Below, in pieces: positions 9,809-23,340 of a DNA stretch of 64,000 nucleotides (positions are counted from its first letter, which is position 1; each line of letters starts with the position of its first letter). The notes beneath the pieces were generated by a model. The model saw only the letters and a program-made list of their open reading frames with translations, was not told where the DNA came from and made no database searches. The stretch spans positions 5,394,001 through 5,458,000 of the forward strand of contig OZ234503.1 of the NCBI GenBank assembly GCA_965153455.1, given 5' to 3'. Both the position numbers and the translations under genes were made by a program. The stretch comes from Sphagnum compactum (Eukaryota; Bryophyta; Sphagnopsida; Sphagnales).

Positions 9809-12800
9809 ATGGCGATAGTGGAGCGAGCTCCGCCCATGGCGCACACAGCCACTACCACGATGGAGTCCTCTCTCCTTGACGACGGTGCAAGGCGCTGTAT
9901 CAATGAGCAGCCGCGCTGGTTTACACCCACGAGGTGACTGACTGCTCTCGTTTTTTTTCTTTTCTTTTCATTTCTTTTTTGGAGATCTCCCCTCTTCTTT
10001 CTTTTGGTGGTTTAGTGTGATTAGGTATCTTGCCAAGCTTTAGGGCTTCTTCACCCCGCATCTTCTGTTCCTTCATCTTTCAGTTTTTGTTTTTTTTTTT
10101 TTTTTTCTTCCTTCATTTTTTGGGTAAGCGGAGCATTTGGTGACGAAGAAGTTACAGTGCGATGAAAATGCAATTGATCTTCCAGAATTTTTTGGCAGGG
10201 GACGCAAATTCCATCCATTTGACCACTTTGTTGTTGTTGCTTCTCTGCTCGAGCTCCAGACTTCAGTCTGTTGAGTTCAAGACTGTGCATGAAGGATGTT
10301 GCTTTGTCAATTTCTGGAGTACTTAGGTGACCTAGTTTTGCAATTCTGGAGGTGGTTTTTCAACAGGAGAGAGTGGAACAGCCAATTCTGTAAAATTAGG
10401 GTTTTCTCTCTCGTGTCCAATTCAATGAATGAAAGTCGATGAGTGTTTGTGGTATGGCTCCAGGAGAAATCCCATGAAGTTTTGACCTATAATTCTGAAA
10501 TTTGAGTTGATGTAGAAGCCATCATTTTCTGATACCAGAGGAAAAGTGATCAATGTAACTGCAGGCTGCTCATACTTTTCTGCCTCATCAACGTGTTGAA
10601 CTACCTGGATCGAGGAGTAATAGCAAGTAATGGTGTAAATGGAGCTCCAGCTGCTCCTGGGTGTTTGGAACATGAAGCCTGCTACAGTGGCAGCAGCATT
10701 CAGTATGTCACCTTACTTACCAATTTTATATATATATATATTACTTACCAATTATGGTGTTGGAGCACCTTACTCACATGCAGGGGTTAGGATAAGAAGC
10801 CTGGTGTTTAAACTTTTTTTTTGAAGTGTTCTGGTTTTCTTGCAATGCTGCAGGGGTGATTTCAAGTTGTCATATTTTCAGGATGGGGTTCTCTCATCTT
10901 CTTTCATGGTTGGACTTGTGGTGGCATCACCAATCTTTGCAAATTTATCAAAAACATAAGGTTGTGCTGTTTTACTTCTTTCAAGTTTCCTGCATTGTGT
11001 TGCTGCATTAATAGGCACAATAAGTAATTCTTGCAGTGTTATCAGCAATATTCTGTGAGCTACTAGTGATAGAGAATTGGACTCACATTGTGTGAGCATA
11101 TGGCATTTCCACTGTTCATTTTACAGATGTTTCAATGATGATTTGATCCACTATGTCTGGATGCAGATTTAATCATTTCCGTCTTATTGGCATTGGGCTG
11201 TCTGTGTGGACATTTGCAACTGCAGGATGTGGCTTCTCCTTTGATTTTTGGTCCATCACCACTTTTCGCATGTAAGTGAAAGCTTGACTTGAAATTTTGT
11301 ACCATCTGTGAGCTTCTTGCTTGTCTTCTGCTGTGGTGTCAGTTTACTGAAATTAAACAAACAGGCTGACTATAATATATTGTAACAAACCAGCAAGACG
11401 GGGTTGCAGGTTGGTGGGAGTGGGAGAGGCATCCTTCATCAGTCTTGCAGCTCCTTTCATTATTGATGTTGCCCCTCCTGCACAGGTTTGCATTTCCTAT
11501 GGAGACATGCTTTTCATTTTATCACTCGTGTAATGTTGCAATTTTTTTTCATAAATTCCTTGTTTAACGTGACATTTCATAAAAACCTATGGCAGTCTGA
11601 GTGACTTGTACCATGATTTTCTCACAGAGTTCAGCATGGCTAGCTCTTTTCTACATGTGCATCCCTGTTGGAATAGCACTTGGCTATGTCTTTGGTGGTG
11701 TGGTATGGACCTTTCTACAATGTATCTGACCTTTGTTTCTGCAAAAGTAAAAAATGTTCTGCCTTGAGTCTTTTTGCATCTGCATGGTCATATGCTATAT
11801 GTCAATTTCAGCTTTAGGCTCACTCTAATTTTTCCTGACACAATGTTAAATATTACATAGCAGAAATCCTCTTGATTTTATGACATTTTGGGGCTGTAAG
11901 ATTCTTCCTGGTGGCCTAGTCTCTCATGTAGTTGTTGTGTTTATATTGGATGTAATTACTTGCTCAATTCAAGGAGGTTTGATGGGATGTTTTGGACAAT
12001 TGAAGGTAGGTGGGTCCTTGGGCTGGACGTTCAGCTTTCTGGATTGAGAGTCTACTTATGCTTCCATTTGCAACATTTGGTTTTATGTTAAAACGAATTC
12101 ATCTCAAAGGTGCAATGCAAGTGCTAAATCTTCCACCTAATTTCACTCTCTTCTGTTTCAAGGCCTTCCAAGTCGCACTTGGTTAGGCACAAATTTTCAG
12201 GTTGCATTATATATCTGAGTAGATATTTACATGGTTTCTTCCTCTTCAATTATTGTGAGCTTGAATGCTGTAAAGGTGCATGTGCACAGGAAGCTTGGAG
12301 AAGACTGTATTGGAACAATCTACTGATGTAGAAGCATCAGCAGCTCTAACTGATGGTAAACTGAGCTGCTAAATGGCCCCTGTCATGTCTGCAACAACAA
12401 TATTGTTCGTTCTTGTCTTTTGAAGGTTGGATGCTAAGTGCTACTTTGCACTCTGGAGAGTTCATGTTTGTCTCTAGTTGGTTTATGGCTTCTGCTGCCA
12501 CTTGATGATGGAATATTAACTCGTCTTTGATTTTGGCAGAGGAGGGAGGTCTGGAAGTTCTTCAAGCACTTGCTGCTGAAGGTGGCAAGATATCAGTCTT
12601 GTAAGTAAAATTTCACAAAATGAGCACTAATTAGCAATTCTCTGGATACTTAATGGTGATGTGCAATCCTTGATGGTAGAATTTCAGGAGCAAAAATCTT
12701 GAGTGGCACTTGTCTTAGAAGGTGTCCTCTCCTTCTGTTGTAATGCTGGAGTATTTTCTTAGAAGTGGTCCTGTTGGTTTGGCTTTGTTGTAAATCGGAA

Positions 12801-15293
12801 GCAAAGTCAGAGCTTTTTTTGCTCTTTGTTTCTGTGGCCTACAGGTCCACAACTTTTGGAGTTGCGTCACAAGCAAAGGGTCTGCTGGACGACTGCAAGA
12901 AGCTAGCAATGAAAAGGTGGTACCTTTTGAATGTTCTAGGTAATTTACCCCTTCCTCTGTTGTTTGAATGTTTCCATTGTTTTGATGTCTCTGTTTTTGC
13001 TATGTCAGCAAGCAGGACCATGTCATTTCAGGAAGCCAATAACTTGATACCTGCAAATAGATGCAGGTATCAAGTATCAGCAGTTGTAGTAACATCCGCT
13101 TGCTGGATGGTAATGAGTTTACATCCATCTTAGCAGTTTTGGGTGTTTCTACTTGCACATGGTGAACTAACTTATATATGGTGAAGAAGTAAAGTAGAGA
13201 CAACACGTAAGTGCCTGCTGTGCAAGTGTGCAGAGCATTCTACTGTCAGTAATATGACAACTGAAAGGAATGTGATCTGTGCAATCTTGAAGTACAACTG
13301 AAGTTGTTTCCATTTTAACAGGCTACATCACATACAACTTTGTGTTGGGTGCATATGCCTATTGGGGTCCAAAGGCAGGCCAAGCAATTTATAATATGGT
13401 ATGGCACCTGCAGCCCCCATGGGTTTTCACAGAGAGCAGCAGTTCTTTGGCCACAGTCTTTTCTTCTGTTGTTGTTGATGGTTGGTTTTGGGGAGAATTT
13501 GAGAGTTCACTTCAGTGAATGTTGTGCAAATGAGCAGGAGAATGCAGACTTGGTGTTTGGCATGGTGACAATACTATTTGGAATCTTGGGCACTGTAGTT
13601 GGAGGCATATTTCTTGATTACTTGGGATCTACAATCAGGAATGGTTTCAAGGTCTGTTACCTGGGACTTATCATCTGTTGCAAGCATTGGAAAAATGAAG
13701 AAGTCAATTCAACCACCTCTGCAGAATTATTAAGTAAATCCATTCTTATCATCTGAGCCAGGAGGTGCAGTTAAAATTGCTGTTTGAGAACTCAGTGTGG
13801 TTGGGTGGCATGGGTGTAGCTGCTCGCAGTATCTACAGCTTTGGGAGCAACAGGATGTCGATTTGCATTCTTGTCAAGAAGCTTGGCAGTCTTTATTCCT
13901 CTCTTTGCTATTGGCGAGTTTTTTTCTTTTTGCCACTCAGGTTTGTACCTGACCCAGATTAAGTGTACATGCTAGCTTCATGCTTGCCAATGCTAGGGTC
14001 AACATTATTCTCAGACAGAAGTGCTCGTCTAAGAGGATATGGCCTTTCCTACAGTTCTGGATGGTACATGACCATGGGATTGCTGGTTCATAGATCTTGT
14101 GTAGATTTTTTGCTTTTGTGTTGTACTCTAATCACATAAGGATTGAGCCTGGAAGTGAGAGTAAGAGATCCTTTTGTGGCATTGGGGTGGACTTTCAGGG
14201 TCCTGTGAATTTTGTGACATTACGGAGTGTGACTCCAGTGTTGAGACCATTATCTATGGCCATGTCAACAGTTCTTATACACATTTTTGGAGATGTTCCA
14301 TCAGCTCCCATTGTGGGTGCTTTCCAGGTATCTTGCATGGTGGCCCTCTTCTTCCCCCCAGTGCTGACCTTATTACATAAATTGATAAGATGAAAAAAGG
14401 TACTGTCCATACATTTCTTATGTACTTAAAACAGACGGCTGTACATGATTGGGTATTATATGCAAAGGATCTCACTTCAGATCATTTCAGAAATTGAAAT
14501 GGAGAAATGTAAACCAGTCCCACAGAGCTGATCTTGGGGGCTCCCAAGCTAAACAATTCCAACTGAGCTTGATAATGTGAGTTGCCATCATAAGTCCAAT
14601 AGCCTCAAGTGTGGGGACTTGTGGCCACCTTAAAAAGTGGTTGTGGGAATCACCAATTGGCCATGCTAGAACAACCTCAAATAGCCAACCTGGTTATAGT
14701 GGGGGCCATTGGGTAAACTGTACACAAAAAATGAAATGTGGGTACCCAGGGGTGAGAGTAAGAGATCCTTTTGTGGGATTGTGGGAAAGAATCTGTTTAA
14801 CTTTGGAAAGGAGGCAGTAGTCTGAAGGGTGAACAGACACTGTGTTGGCAAACTTCACATTGTTCTTCTACAAGTTGCCAATAGCAATACCGTCAGGTGG
14901 TCTGTTTCACAGGACTGGATAAAAAATTGGCAAATGACTACTCTAGGCATTACATGTATATTCTTCCTCGCAACTGCAATTTGGGCATCAGGTAATCAAT
15001 TTCACAAACTCCGGTATGAATTTTATTTGCAGAACGGAAGCCTGTGGAGTTTGGCCATTCCAATTTCAACATAGCACAGAGGATAGCAGTGTGAAGCTCT
15101 TATGCAGTGATTTGTGTTGTTGGTAACCACTTCCCTCTTTGATGAACTGGATGCTGTTGGACTGAATTTAATCAATTCATGTGTAGGGATAGCAATTGCA
15201 CCTATAAATGGAGACAGTGGCATAGAGGTGATCCTGGATCTTGATCAACCAGGCAGCAAATCTCAAGAAGCCCCTCTCCTGAGCAACGACTAA
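9809..15293 (+). CDS. Spinster-like MFS transporter (probable sphingolipid transporter)
   Basis: Major facilitator membrane protein; the plant spinster family is proposed to move sphingolipids, which is family knowledge and not shown here. Exons: 9809-9933, 10565-10702, 10854-10955, 11167-11271, 11410-11485, 11628-11702, 12010-12109, 12290-12355, 12540-12600, 12845-12939, 13322-13398, 13538-13651, 13820-13940, 14199-14327, 14913-14991, 15187-15293. Family landmarks: LNYLDRGVIASNGVNG, DGVLSSSFMVGLVVASPIF, RLIGIGLSVWTFATAGCGF, GVGEASFISLAAPFI, YMCIPVGIALGYVFGG, FVLGAYAYWGPKAG, LRPLSMAMS and HIFGDVPSAP. Length would be 522 aa. Two oddities: exon 3 seems to end at an AT instead of a GT donor (10956), and exon 13 carries one extra T in a T7 run (13919-13925), which breaks the frame. 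The gene may be decaying, or the assembly may hold errors. Confidence 0.85.
14155..14182 (+). repeat. 27 bp direct repeat, copy 1 (intron 13)
   Basis: The segment with core 'gtgagagtaagagatccttt' recurs at 14752-14779 in the next intron of the same gene, followed in both places by 'tgtgg' and 'attg'. Confidence 0.7.
14752..14779 (+). repeat. 27 bp direct repeat, copy 2 (intron 14)
   Basis: Nearly identical to 14155-14182. The two copies flank exon 14 and suggest a local duplication of intron sequence. Confidence 0.7.
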
Positions 15294-18200
15294 TGCAGCC
15301 TTACACTTACCTTTTGCAGCTTGGAAGACAAACCAAGTCTTTAGGTGTTACTGCCTCTAGATCACCATACATGTGTACATAGTATTACAAAAGTATTTTT
15401 AGTTCATGATGGCAGACCTTCTGGGAATAGAACCTGTCTGGTCTGATCATCAGGCAAGGGGTATCTAGTTTCTATCTGTTGCTAGGTCATTTGTAGTGAA
15501 CCTTCTCTACACCAGAGAATTGGCCTTGTTCCAGTGGTGGCTGACATTGTCTGCCCATTGAAATGGAAAGTTGCCAGTGTGGTTGCAGTAGTTGTTTTGT
15601 CAGATTTTAAGTTTCATTCATGTAGCAGACATTACTTTGCAATCAGCAGCACATCTTTGAGTACTGCATTTATCAGTGGGGAAACATGAATTGGGCCCCT
15701 GAAAGAAATGATTTGTAAGTACTGAAGTTTGTGGCTGTCATCCAATTGTAGCTGAGAATATTCTCCATATTTGAATGCCTCCTCTGTCAAGCCCCCAACT
15801 GGAACAAGCAGTGAGCTGGTTCAATCTGGCCAACAAAGTGCCTTTGCTTGAATCACACATCTTCTACATGCACCCAGAAGGTTCACAGTTTGCTTCAACC
15901 AGTCAAATGTCAACAATGCTAGAGATTCTCTGAAGGAATTCAAGACTGCAAGTCCATAACTCTTCTCACAAGGTAACTCTTAAGCTCTTGGATCACATTG
16001 TAATGGATGCAAAACATTGATGCTATATTTGCCATCAACCAGTGGAAGACTCAATGTCTCTTCAACCGTAAATCATTTGCATAGTGTTTGCAAGGGAGGA
16101 TTTACAATAAGGGCTAGTATGTTACCAGATGGCAATCATGTCATCAAACAGAAGAGAAGATCCGATTAGCTACATGCACCTGATAATGCATAGATCACAG
16201 GAGATTAGTAAAGCTATTAAAAATTACAAACTAGATATTAGTTACCTTGAGCCTGGATACCTTGAGGTGGTTTGCCTTGTCCTAGGCCCCTTATTTTGGG
16301 AATGCCCCTAACATGAGGTTTTAACCTACACAAATGAACAGCAAATGTGGGCATTCTCATATGTATGAGGCAAACATTGTCATGAACCTAGACATACAGA
16401 GATCATGAGATATACAAGGAGGAGGGTTCTCACGCCTACTCCTCAAGAGGGACAGATCTTATGCCAACTTCATAAGATTCCTCAGGATATTGACAGACTT
16501 CCACATATGCTAGTAAATTTCTTTTGAGTGTTGCATCTGGGCATTGTAAATTTTGCAGCAATAAGTTGCTTTGTGCTTAAACCAAAAAGCGTACATCAAT
16601 GCTGCAATTTTCAACAGATCTGCTCTCAAAAGTGTTTCCACTGTGAAAGCCTTCTCATCATATGCTTCAATAGGAGCAATCCATTGTTGTGCTTTCTGCT
16701 GCCCATTGCATCTTTTGATACCAATCTTTGGCAGCTGCAACATATGTGCAACAATATCTTTGGTGATGATAATCTCTTGCTTTCAATTTATATGTTCAGG
16801 ATTGATCACCCTCAGAATTGTTGATGAAATCATAAATGAGAGTCGGTCAAATCTTTCCCCCGCACACTCCCATCAATCCTTGAACTCCAACTTGTGAAGC
16901 CCACTAATATCCTTTGTTGAAATCCAACACTGAAGTTTTTCCATCTCTTTTGATCCCAAGGGTGCAATTGCAATCTATTTTCCTTTTTCTTGCACTACTG
17001 GAGTTTTCTTTCCTGGCTTCATCTATCCTATCATTGGTCCTTTCTTTGAGGTTTAGATCTTCTCAAGCCTTAACTTCAAAATCTTCTACATCTTTTTTAA
17101 ATACTCCAAAGAACTCTCACAAGCAATTTTCTTCAAGAGGAAGTATGCTTTTGTAGATTCTGGATCAGAATGCAAACAAGAAAGAATTGTAGCAACGTAT
17201 GCATAAATGAAGAACTCTCCTAGGTTTATTGGATTTCAATGGGTGAAACATTTCAGCAGAGAATGCAATAACAACTATTCATTATCAAATTGCAATATCT
17301 CTTGGATACCAAATTGTTACACTTAGATATCAAATTGCATGAACGGTAGTTGAATTGTTTACACCAATTCATTACAAGAACATGTTCTGCCTTGGATGCT
17401 AATTTCCAAGAAAATGGTAAATTTTGTTTACGGTAACCATAGACTGCCTCAACAGAAAAACAAGTAGCTGCATTAATGGTTCCCAAAAATCCATCATGGC
17501 ATGTACTCTGAACTTTTTCCTCTTCTTCCATGAGTACAAGGGTTTGGAAATTTGGTCCTTAGTGTTTCTATAACTAGGTATTCAGTACCTCCTTCTGTAA
17601 TTCAATTTTCAGTAGTAGACCTCTTCAACCACCATCCAATAAAATGTCTTCTATTATATTCCTTACAACCCGCACTAACTGATTGCCATGTGGTGATCTA
17701 TGGCAATAGAAGCTATAGTAGAATCAGGTTTACAAAGGTCTAAACATTTTTTTTTTAAAGTTTGGAAAGAACGTATTTTTTGAGGTTTAGTCCAAGACAA
17801 AAGAAGTTGACCCAAAATCAATATGTTTGTTCTCCAATAATTGTTTCCCAATCTCCTATAGAAGTGGTGATCTTCCTTTTTTGCAATTTTGGCAGCTCCT
17901 TTTTCAATAGTCTAATTTTCAATAAGCAATTTGTTACATGTATCATCTTCAATTGCCCTTTGTCACTTTAGCTAAATTGGGGGATCCTTCTCTTACATTT
18001 GTTGTATAACTACTTAAACATGACTTTTGTAGCTTTCCTTCTACAACCCAATGAACATTTGATTTAGTTTTTAGTGATTCCCTATCTTTGAAAGCCACAT
18101 ATTAAGGTACTTGACTTTGCGTAGTGATTGCTGTAAACATATTAACTAAAACATTCTCTCTTTAGTCCACTTTTTCAATGGTTAAAATTATAATCACCTA

Positions 18201-19085
18201 CTTTAGTTACATCAAAAAATTGGTGTGGCATACTATCAATCTTGCTTCCATGTGGACATCAAGCATTCACAAGTGTAGATTGACATCTATTATAATTCCT
18301 TAATATCATAGGTCCTTGCAAGTAATACTGACTTCTAGAATCAATATCAGTTGCATTGTCAATCCTTCTCTATTCTTGTCTTCAACTTTTTTCACTCTTC
18401 TAGGCACCTAACATCAGCTCTGTTGATGAACAATCCTTTGATCAGGAAATGTCCAGCAAAACTATGTACCAAACACCCAATAATAATTTCACCCTTGTTG
18501 CAGGGCACCTCAGGAGAAAATGTGGCTACAGAAATGAAAGACACAAACTAGCATAGAAGTAGCAGAAAAAGCCACTTGAAATGGATTAACCCTGTGAAGA
18601 GAACAGCCAGCTTAAGTGAGTAGATAATATGAGGAACAAGGTTTGGAGCATAGCAATGAGCATGAGATAATATCAAGCGTCTGCTTTAGAGCAGCAGCAT
18701 GCTATATTCACCTTACAGAGAAAACAACTTGCTACATTTCAAACTTAATGGTTGTCTTTCACTGGCCAATAGTTTCTTAAATCGCTCATAGATATCAGCC
18801 AGATGATTTAATCATTGCAGTAATGCAAGAATTATTTACAGGAGAGCATTTATCTGCAATTCCAGGATTGCAGGGATTTCCTCCATTGAGTTGAGACTAG
18901 GTAGAGATTAAAACAACTGTACCACTATTAATCTATGCATGGCCTTTCCATTTACTTGCATTATGACAACACCTAGATTAATGCAGGCAAGGTGCTCTTT
19001 GACAACCAGGCCACTATCTCAAAGCACATGAATTGCACATTGGAATGTTTCTTACTTCATGTATGTCTGCCAAAATCCATGGCCA
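15294..19085. other. Intergenic stretch between convergent genes
   Basis: The 3' flanks of the transporter (+) and the TLDc gene (-) face each other here. Frames are short and unlike any family I know. A dispersed repeat (about 16331-16475) resembles sequence near 29281-29430. Confidence 0.5.
16331..16475 (+). repeat. Dispersed repeat, copy A
   Basis: Shares an ordered set of blocks with 29281-29430: 'acataca(g/a)agat', 'ggttct(c/t)ac(g/a)cctactcct', 'aagag(g/t)g' and 'ttatgcca'. By eye the copies are moderately similar with small gaps, as expected for an old dispersed element. Confidence 0.5.
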
Positions 19086-22000
19086 TTACCATGATCTGAA
19101 ACTGGGGACCTCCTCTGGTTCCTTGAAGATTGCATAAGAGGGAGTATACCTCGATGTATGCACAAAACCCCAGAGCTGCCAAGAATAAATCAGTTAGAGA
19201 AACGTCTGGTGGTCGTTAAACTGGGTCTAGATCCTTACTGAGTCTCCCAGCCTTGTGTAAATAGTTACTTGAAAACAGGTTAAGATACCATTCACTACTG
19301 TGTTGATCAGGCAGATCAACTGCTGCTAAATACAATCTGGCCAATGATTAGGCACTACTTGCTAAATCAACAATTGGTGAATGCTACCATAATGGTAAGG
19401 GCCAATTTACACTGTAGCATAAACTAGGTACTGATTAAATCAGTGTCTGGCCCTGGATCCTGGTTTATGGCTAGGATAGTAAAAATACAGTTGTGCTGTT
19501 CCCCAGCTGGAAGGTACTACACTAGCTGTAGGTAGCAAGGTAAGCAGTGCAGCTTGTGTGAGTCACTACTAACAGCCAACAGGATGAAAAAAAGGATCAA
19601 TCCACTGACAGACCTTGGCAGACTTTGACACAAAAGCTTGGGGTTGAAATAATTTCAATAGATGGAAAACCTGCAGTTGCCATCTTTACTGGACTTACGT
19701 TGCTGTAGGTTGTAACAGGCTCAAATTAGGGAGGCAGATTGAAGTACCTCCACATCCTTGAGGGTGAAGTCTTCTCTTTGAGAAAGGCAGCAGTTGCCAT
19801 ATGTCTCGCAAGCCCCACTTGACCCATTCAACCTGTACACAACACAAATGTGAGCCTTCTCAAAACTTGATCAATAAAAATAGCATTAACTTAAGCAGGC
19901 AACTTGAAGAGTTCTGAGATATTATGTGGCAATCCCTGCAGAACTTGGTAGCTGGAAGTGAAGTCAGAAAATTGTCTTTGGTGTTACTGAAAAGAACCAT
20001 AAGTTTCAGATTACTCACAACTCTGCATCAATATGCAGGGCAAAATGACCACCACCTCCAAACGCAAGAGACTCAGTTGTACAGAGCACAAAATATCTGT
20101 TCAAACCTGTAAATTATGCAATACTGGCTTCAGACCCCACAGAAACATGTGCCTCCATGCATGCTGGAAGAATCCTTGGAAAGAAAAAACTCAACAATTA
20201 CACATTAAACTTGTAACACGTATGGAGATTCTACAGGACATGAAATTGTCAGCATCTTGAAGTCTCACCTGTGTGGTGAAATACGTATGGAGGATCAGCA
20301 ATGTTTGTGAAAACAAATGACTCACTCGTTCCCTGGAGAAAAGCACAGATCACAGCTTTTCATCAGACATGGATGAACCCACTTAACACATGAGTGCATG
20401 AAAGGGAACCATCAATTAGTGTACAACGAATACAAGCAACATACAATGAGAAGATCCCAACAACAGTTAACTGGGACCCTTCAAATATTGTAACTCAGAC
20501 CGCAGAGTCCCTGAAGGGAGAAGGGACCAGACAAGACAGCATTTCCTTGTACCAAGTGCCTCAAATCCTTGTTAAATAAGACTGCTCTTCTGTTGCAAGG
20601 ACATAAAACTTTAAGGCAACTGGTTGCACAACAATATCAGTTTGTAAAACACACAAAAGGCTTCACCTGATACTTCTTTGTGGGTGTTGGTTGCAATGGT
20701 GCATTCATCAAGCCACCAAACACAACTCCATCTGTGTCCCCTGCCACCTGGATATGAGCCATGCCAAACTTTACATTGTAAGGTATCCAGATCATATTAG
20801 AGAGCTCTTACAACAGGTTTCCTGAGTTTTCAGTCATGAACAGTCTAGTAATCTAGAGAAGCACACAGAAAGCAAGACAAAAATAGTATCCAGTTCAGGG
20901 AAAGGATCAATTCAAACACACAGAGAAAATCAGAGACTGTGTTGAAAGAACACTCAGTTTCAGTAGGGAAAACAATACCAATAAGCAAGGCCCTGGCAGC
21001 ATGGCACTTCTGCGATACAGGGTAAGTAGTGACATCCCATGTTTCTGTGTACTGCTCATCACAAAAAAGGTGTAAATTGTAAGTGGCAAATATGCCTTCA
21101 GAAAGTCCATTTGAGGAGACTGCAGAGATCACCAGGCATTGCATTATTTAGTGACATTTAACAACTCAGACTAGTGTTGTCAGAATTCAGTTAAACATGA
21201 TCAGGTTCATATTGTGGGTGCAGTCGCCTAGATGTGCATACCTGTATAGAAGCACCCACTGTCGTCCTTTGGCAAGTGTAGGCAGTGCTGAATGAAGAAA
21301 GCCACGTAAGCTTTCAGACATAAGAGAGGATTTGTCTGATGTTGCTGGAAGGTCATCGTGTCCCATAGAAACCATCGCCTGCTCTGACACACTTCCTATC
21401 ATTCTTGAATGGAAATCATGTTTATCAACCAGCTGCCAGTCAGCCTCATCTTCACTGTCACCTGTAGTCCTCCCACCTAGTTTTGTGTCCTCTGCAACAT
21501 TTTCTGCCCCACAAGCTTCTACTTGGAGTAGCCCCTGCACCTGACCAGCTGGATTGCTTGCTGAGCTTGCGGGCACATGAAAGGATCCACCTTTCACCTC
21601 CACATGGTCAGCTGAGGATGACACAGCATCCTCTGCACCTCTGATGTCTGCCTCAGAGCAAGAAAGAAGATTCCAAAGGAATGCAGACAGTGAGGATGTG
21701 TCAGGCCCTTCAAAGTCCAAGTCCTCATTGCTGCAATTTTTCAATTCATTTGACCTATCCCCACTATTGCGATCACTCTTCCGATCCGCATTCTCTGATC
21801 CAGTGTCAAACTCCTGGTCAAAATCACAAAACAGAAATCCAATCAGACACAAATGCCCTGACTCTTATTTGCACATGGCACGCACAAAGGGGTCTGCAGA
21901 CACACACAGATCATCCATCTTTCCAAGGCCTTCAAAGAGAACAACCATGACCTCGTCTTTTGGATTCTCAGCACTCCAAAATTTGCCTTCTAGCTTCAAC

Positions 22001-22505
22001 AGTGCCACTGTAAGGCATGAGGAAAGCTGCTTTGCATCAGATAAACCATTCTCAGCTTGTGAGAGCTGCACATTAAAATCTAAGAAATTGATTCTCCTAT
22101 TGCCTGACACCACCATGAGGATTTCTACCTGGCAACAAGAACAGAAAGACTCACAGGAAAACATAAGGCTGGGCAATGCTTCCTAATGATTTTTCTCCAT
22201 TCAGCTTCGGGGGACAACTCCCAGGAAAATATAAAGGCTGGGTAATGCTTCCTAGTTCATCAAGGTTAATCCCGAATTCACGAGCTCTAATGAAATCTAT
22301 CACCCCGAGCCACTAGGGTTACGGAACACACCCCAAAAAGACACGACAACAAAGTGAAGCTCGGCACCTCTTCTTCATCGGGATCCTGCGTAAGTAACGG
22401 CGCGTGCTCATGCGACCGGAAGGATGGCGTCTTATCAGCAAGGAGACGGCCGACCTTATTCCCGACGCTGTCTACCCAGCCCAGAGGTTTCGCCAACAAC
22501 CCCAT
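19086..22505 (-). CDS. TLDc-domain protein
   Basis: Member of the TLDc (OXR/TLD) family, whose animal and fungal members protect against oxidative stress and bind V-ATPase; the role of this plant member is not shown by the sequence. Exons on the minus strand: 22505-22368, 22128-21886, 21813-21242, 21051-20979, 20747-20667, 20332-20269, 20106-20019, 19832-19748, 19175-19086. They sum to 1434 nt, 477 aa, in one open frame. Residues 1-300 are acidic and Ser-rich with a conserved-looking patch SLSAFLWNLLSCSEA. The TLDc domain follows, with LPTLAKGRQWVLLYS, MSLLTLYRRSAMLPGPCLL, GVVFGGLMNAPL, ESFVFTN, FGGGGHFALHIDAEL and LWGFVHTS. The first intron uses a weak GTGCCG donor, so the exon 1-2 join is the least certain; the core from exon 3 on is clear. 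Confidence 0.88.
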
Positions 22506-23340
22506 TCTCGTGACCCCTTTTCCCTTTTCTTCCTTCCTTCCTTCCCCTCCGAAACCTCAAACCACAGCTTTCGAGACTCGCCAGCAGCTTCTAATTGTGT
22601 GAAGTTCCAAACGCCCGCGTCACCGACGATGGATGGCACCAGCGCTGTTGCCGCTGCTATTTCCACAAGCTAGATTCTCCTGCCTCTTCTAGGGTTTCAA
22701 ACTTCATAACCCCATCCAGAAAATAAATTCGGACACAAGATCATTGGGGAATTCTTCTTTCCTCCATCGTTTACAGAAGTGTGCATACACAATTGGCCCC
22801 CCTCGCGCCCCCGCCCCTCCTCCCGGTTGCCATTGACTTCGACGAGAAGCGAGCTCGTGAAAAGCTTGACTCCTCCTACATACACACTCCAGGATCATCC
22901 GGATGGCGCTTTAGGCTTTCAAACCCTAATAGAAGAGACAACGACAAAAAAGCCATCTGACCAGAGGAAAAGCTCCTTTCTTTCTTGACTCACCAGGTGC
23001 ACCAAACTTCTGGTTTGTGGCAAAGAGAGAGAAATTGAAACTCAAGATTACTTACTTGTGAACTTCTTCCTCCAGATCGTGCTTGTCCCTTTCCGGCGAT
23101 CGAGTATGTTCGGGATTTCTGGGCAGTGTTTCGTTTTGAGAGAAATTTCGCTTTTTTTCGACCTGAATATTGGGCTGGCGAATCACAAATGGTTTTTTAA
23201 TTTGAAAAAATATAAAAATTCGCAAATATCTCATTAAAAAAATTTCAATGTTGTCGCCACGTAAACAACGGACATTTTTGTTTCGCCTCTTCGCCGCCGC
23301 GGGAAAACATCTATTCACATAATCCGCAACTTATTTTAGG
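22506..23340. promoter_or_regulatory. GC-richer upstream region of the TLDc gene
   Basis: The base composition is richer in G+C than the repeat DNA to the right and fits promoter plus 5' leader of the minus-strand gene. AAACCCTAA-like words occur at about 22686 and 22921. Short frames on both strands show no family resemblance. Confidence 0.4.

Noticed and set aside
12000-12060. Apparent frameshift in exon 7 of the transporter (a stop after LGWTFSFLD)
   Set aside because: It came from choosing the acceptor at 12005. With the acceptor at 12009 the exon starts at 12010 and reads VGPWAGRSAFWIES in frame.
16510-17531. Minus-strand frames as copia gag or integrase
   Set aside because: I could not line up any conserved motif; the frames are short and have no LTRs around them.
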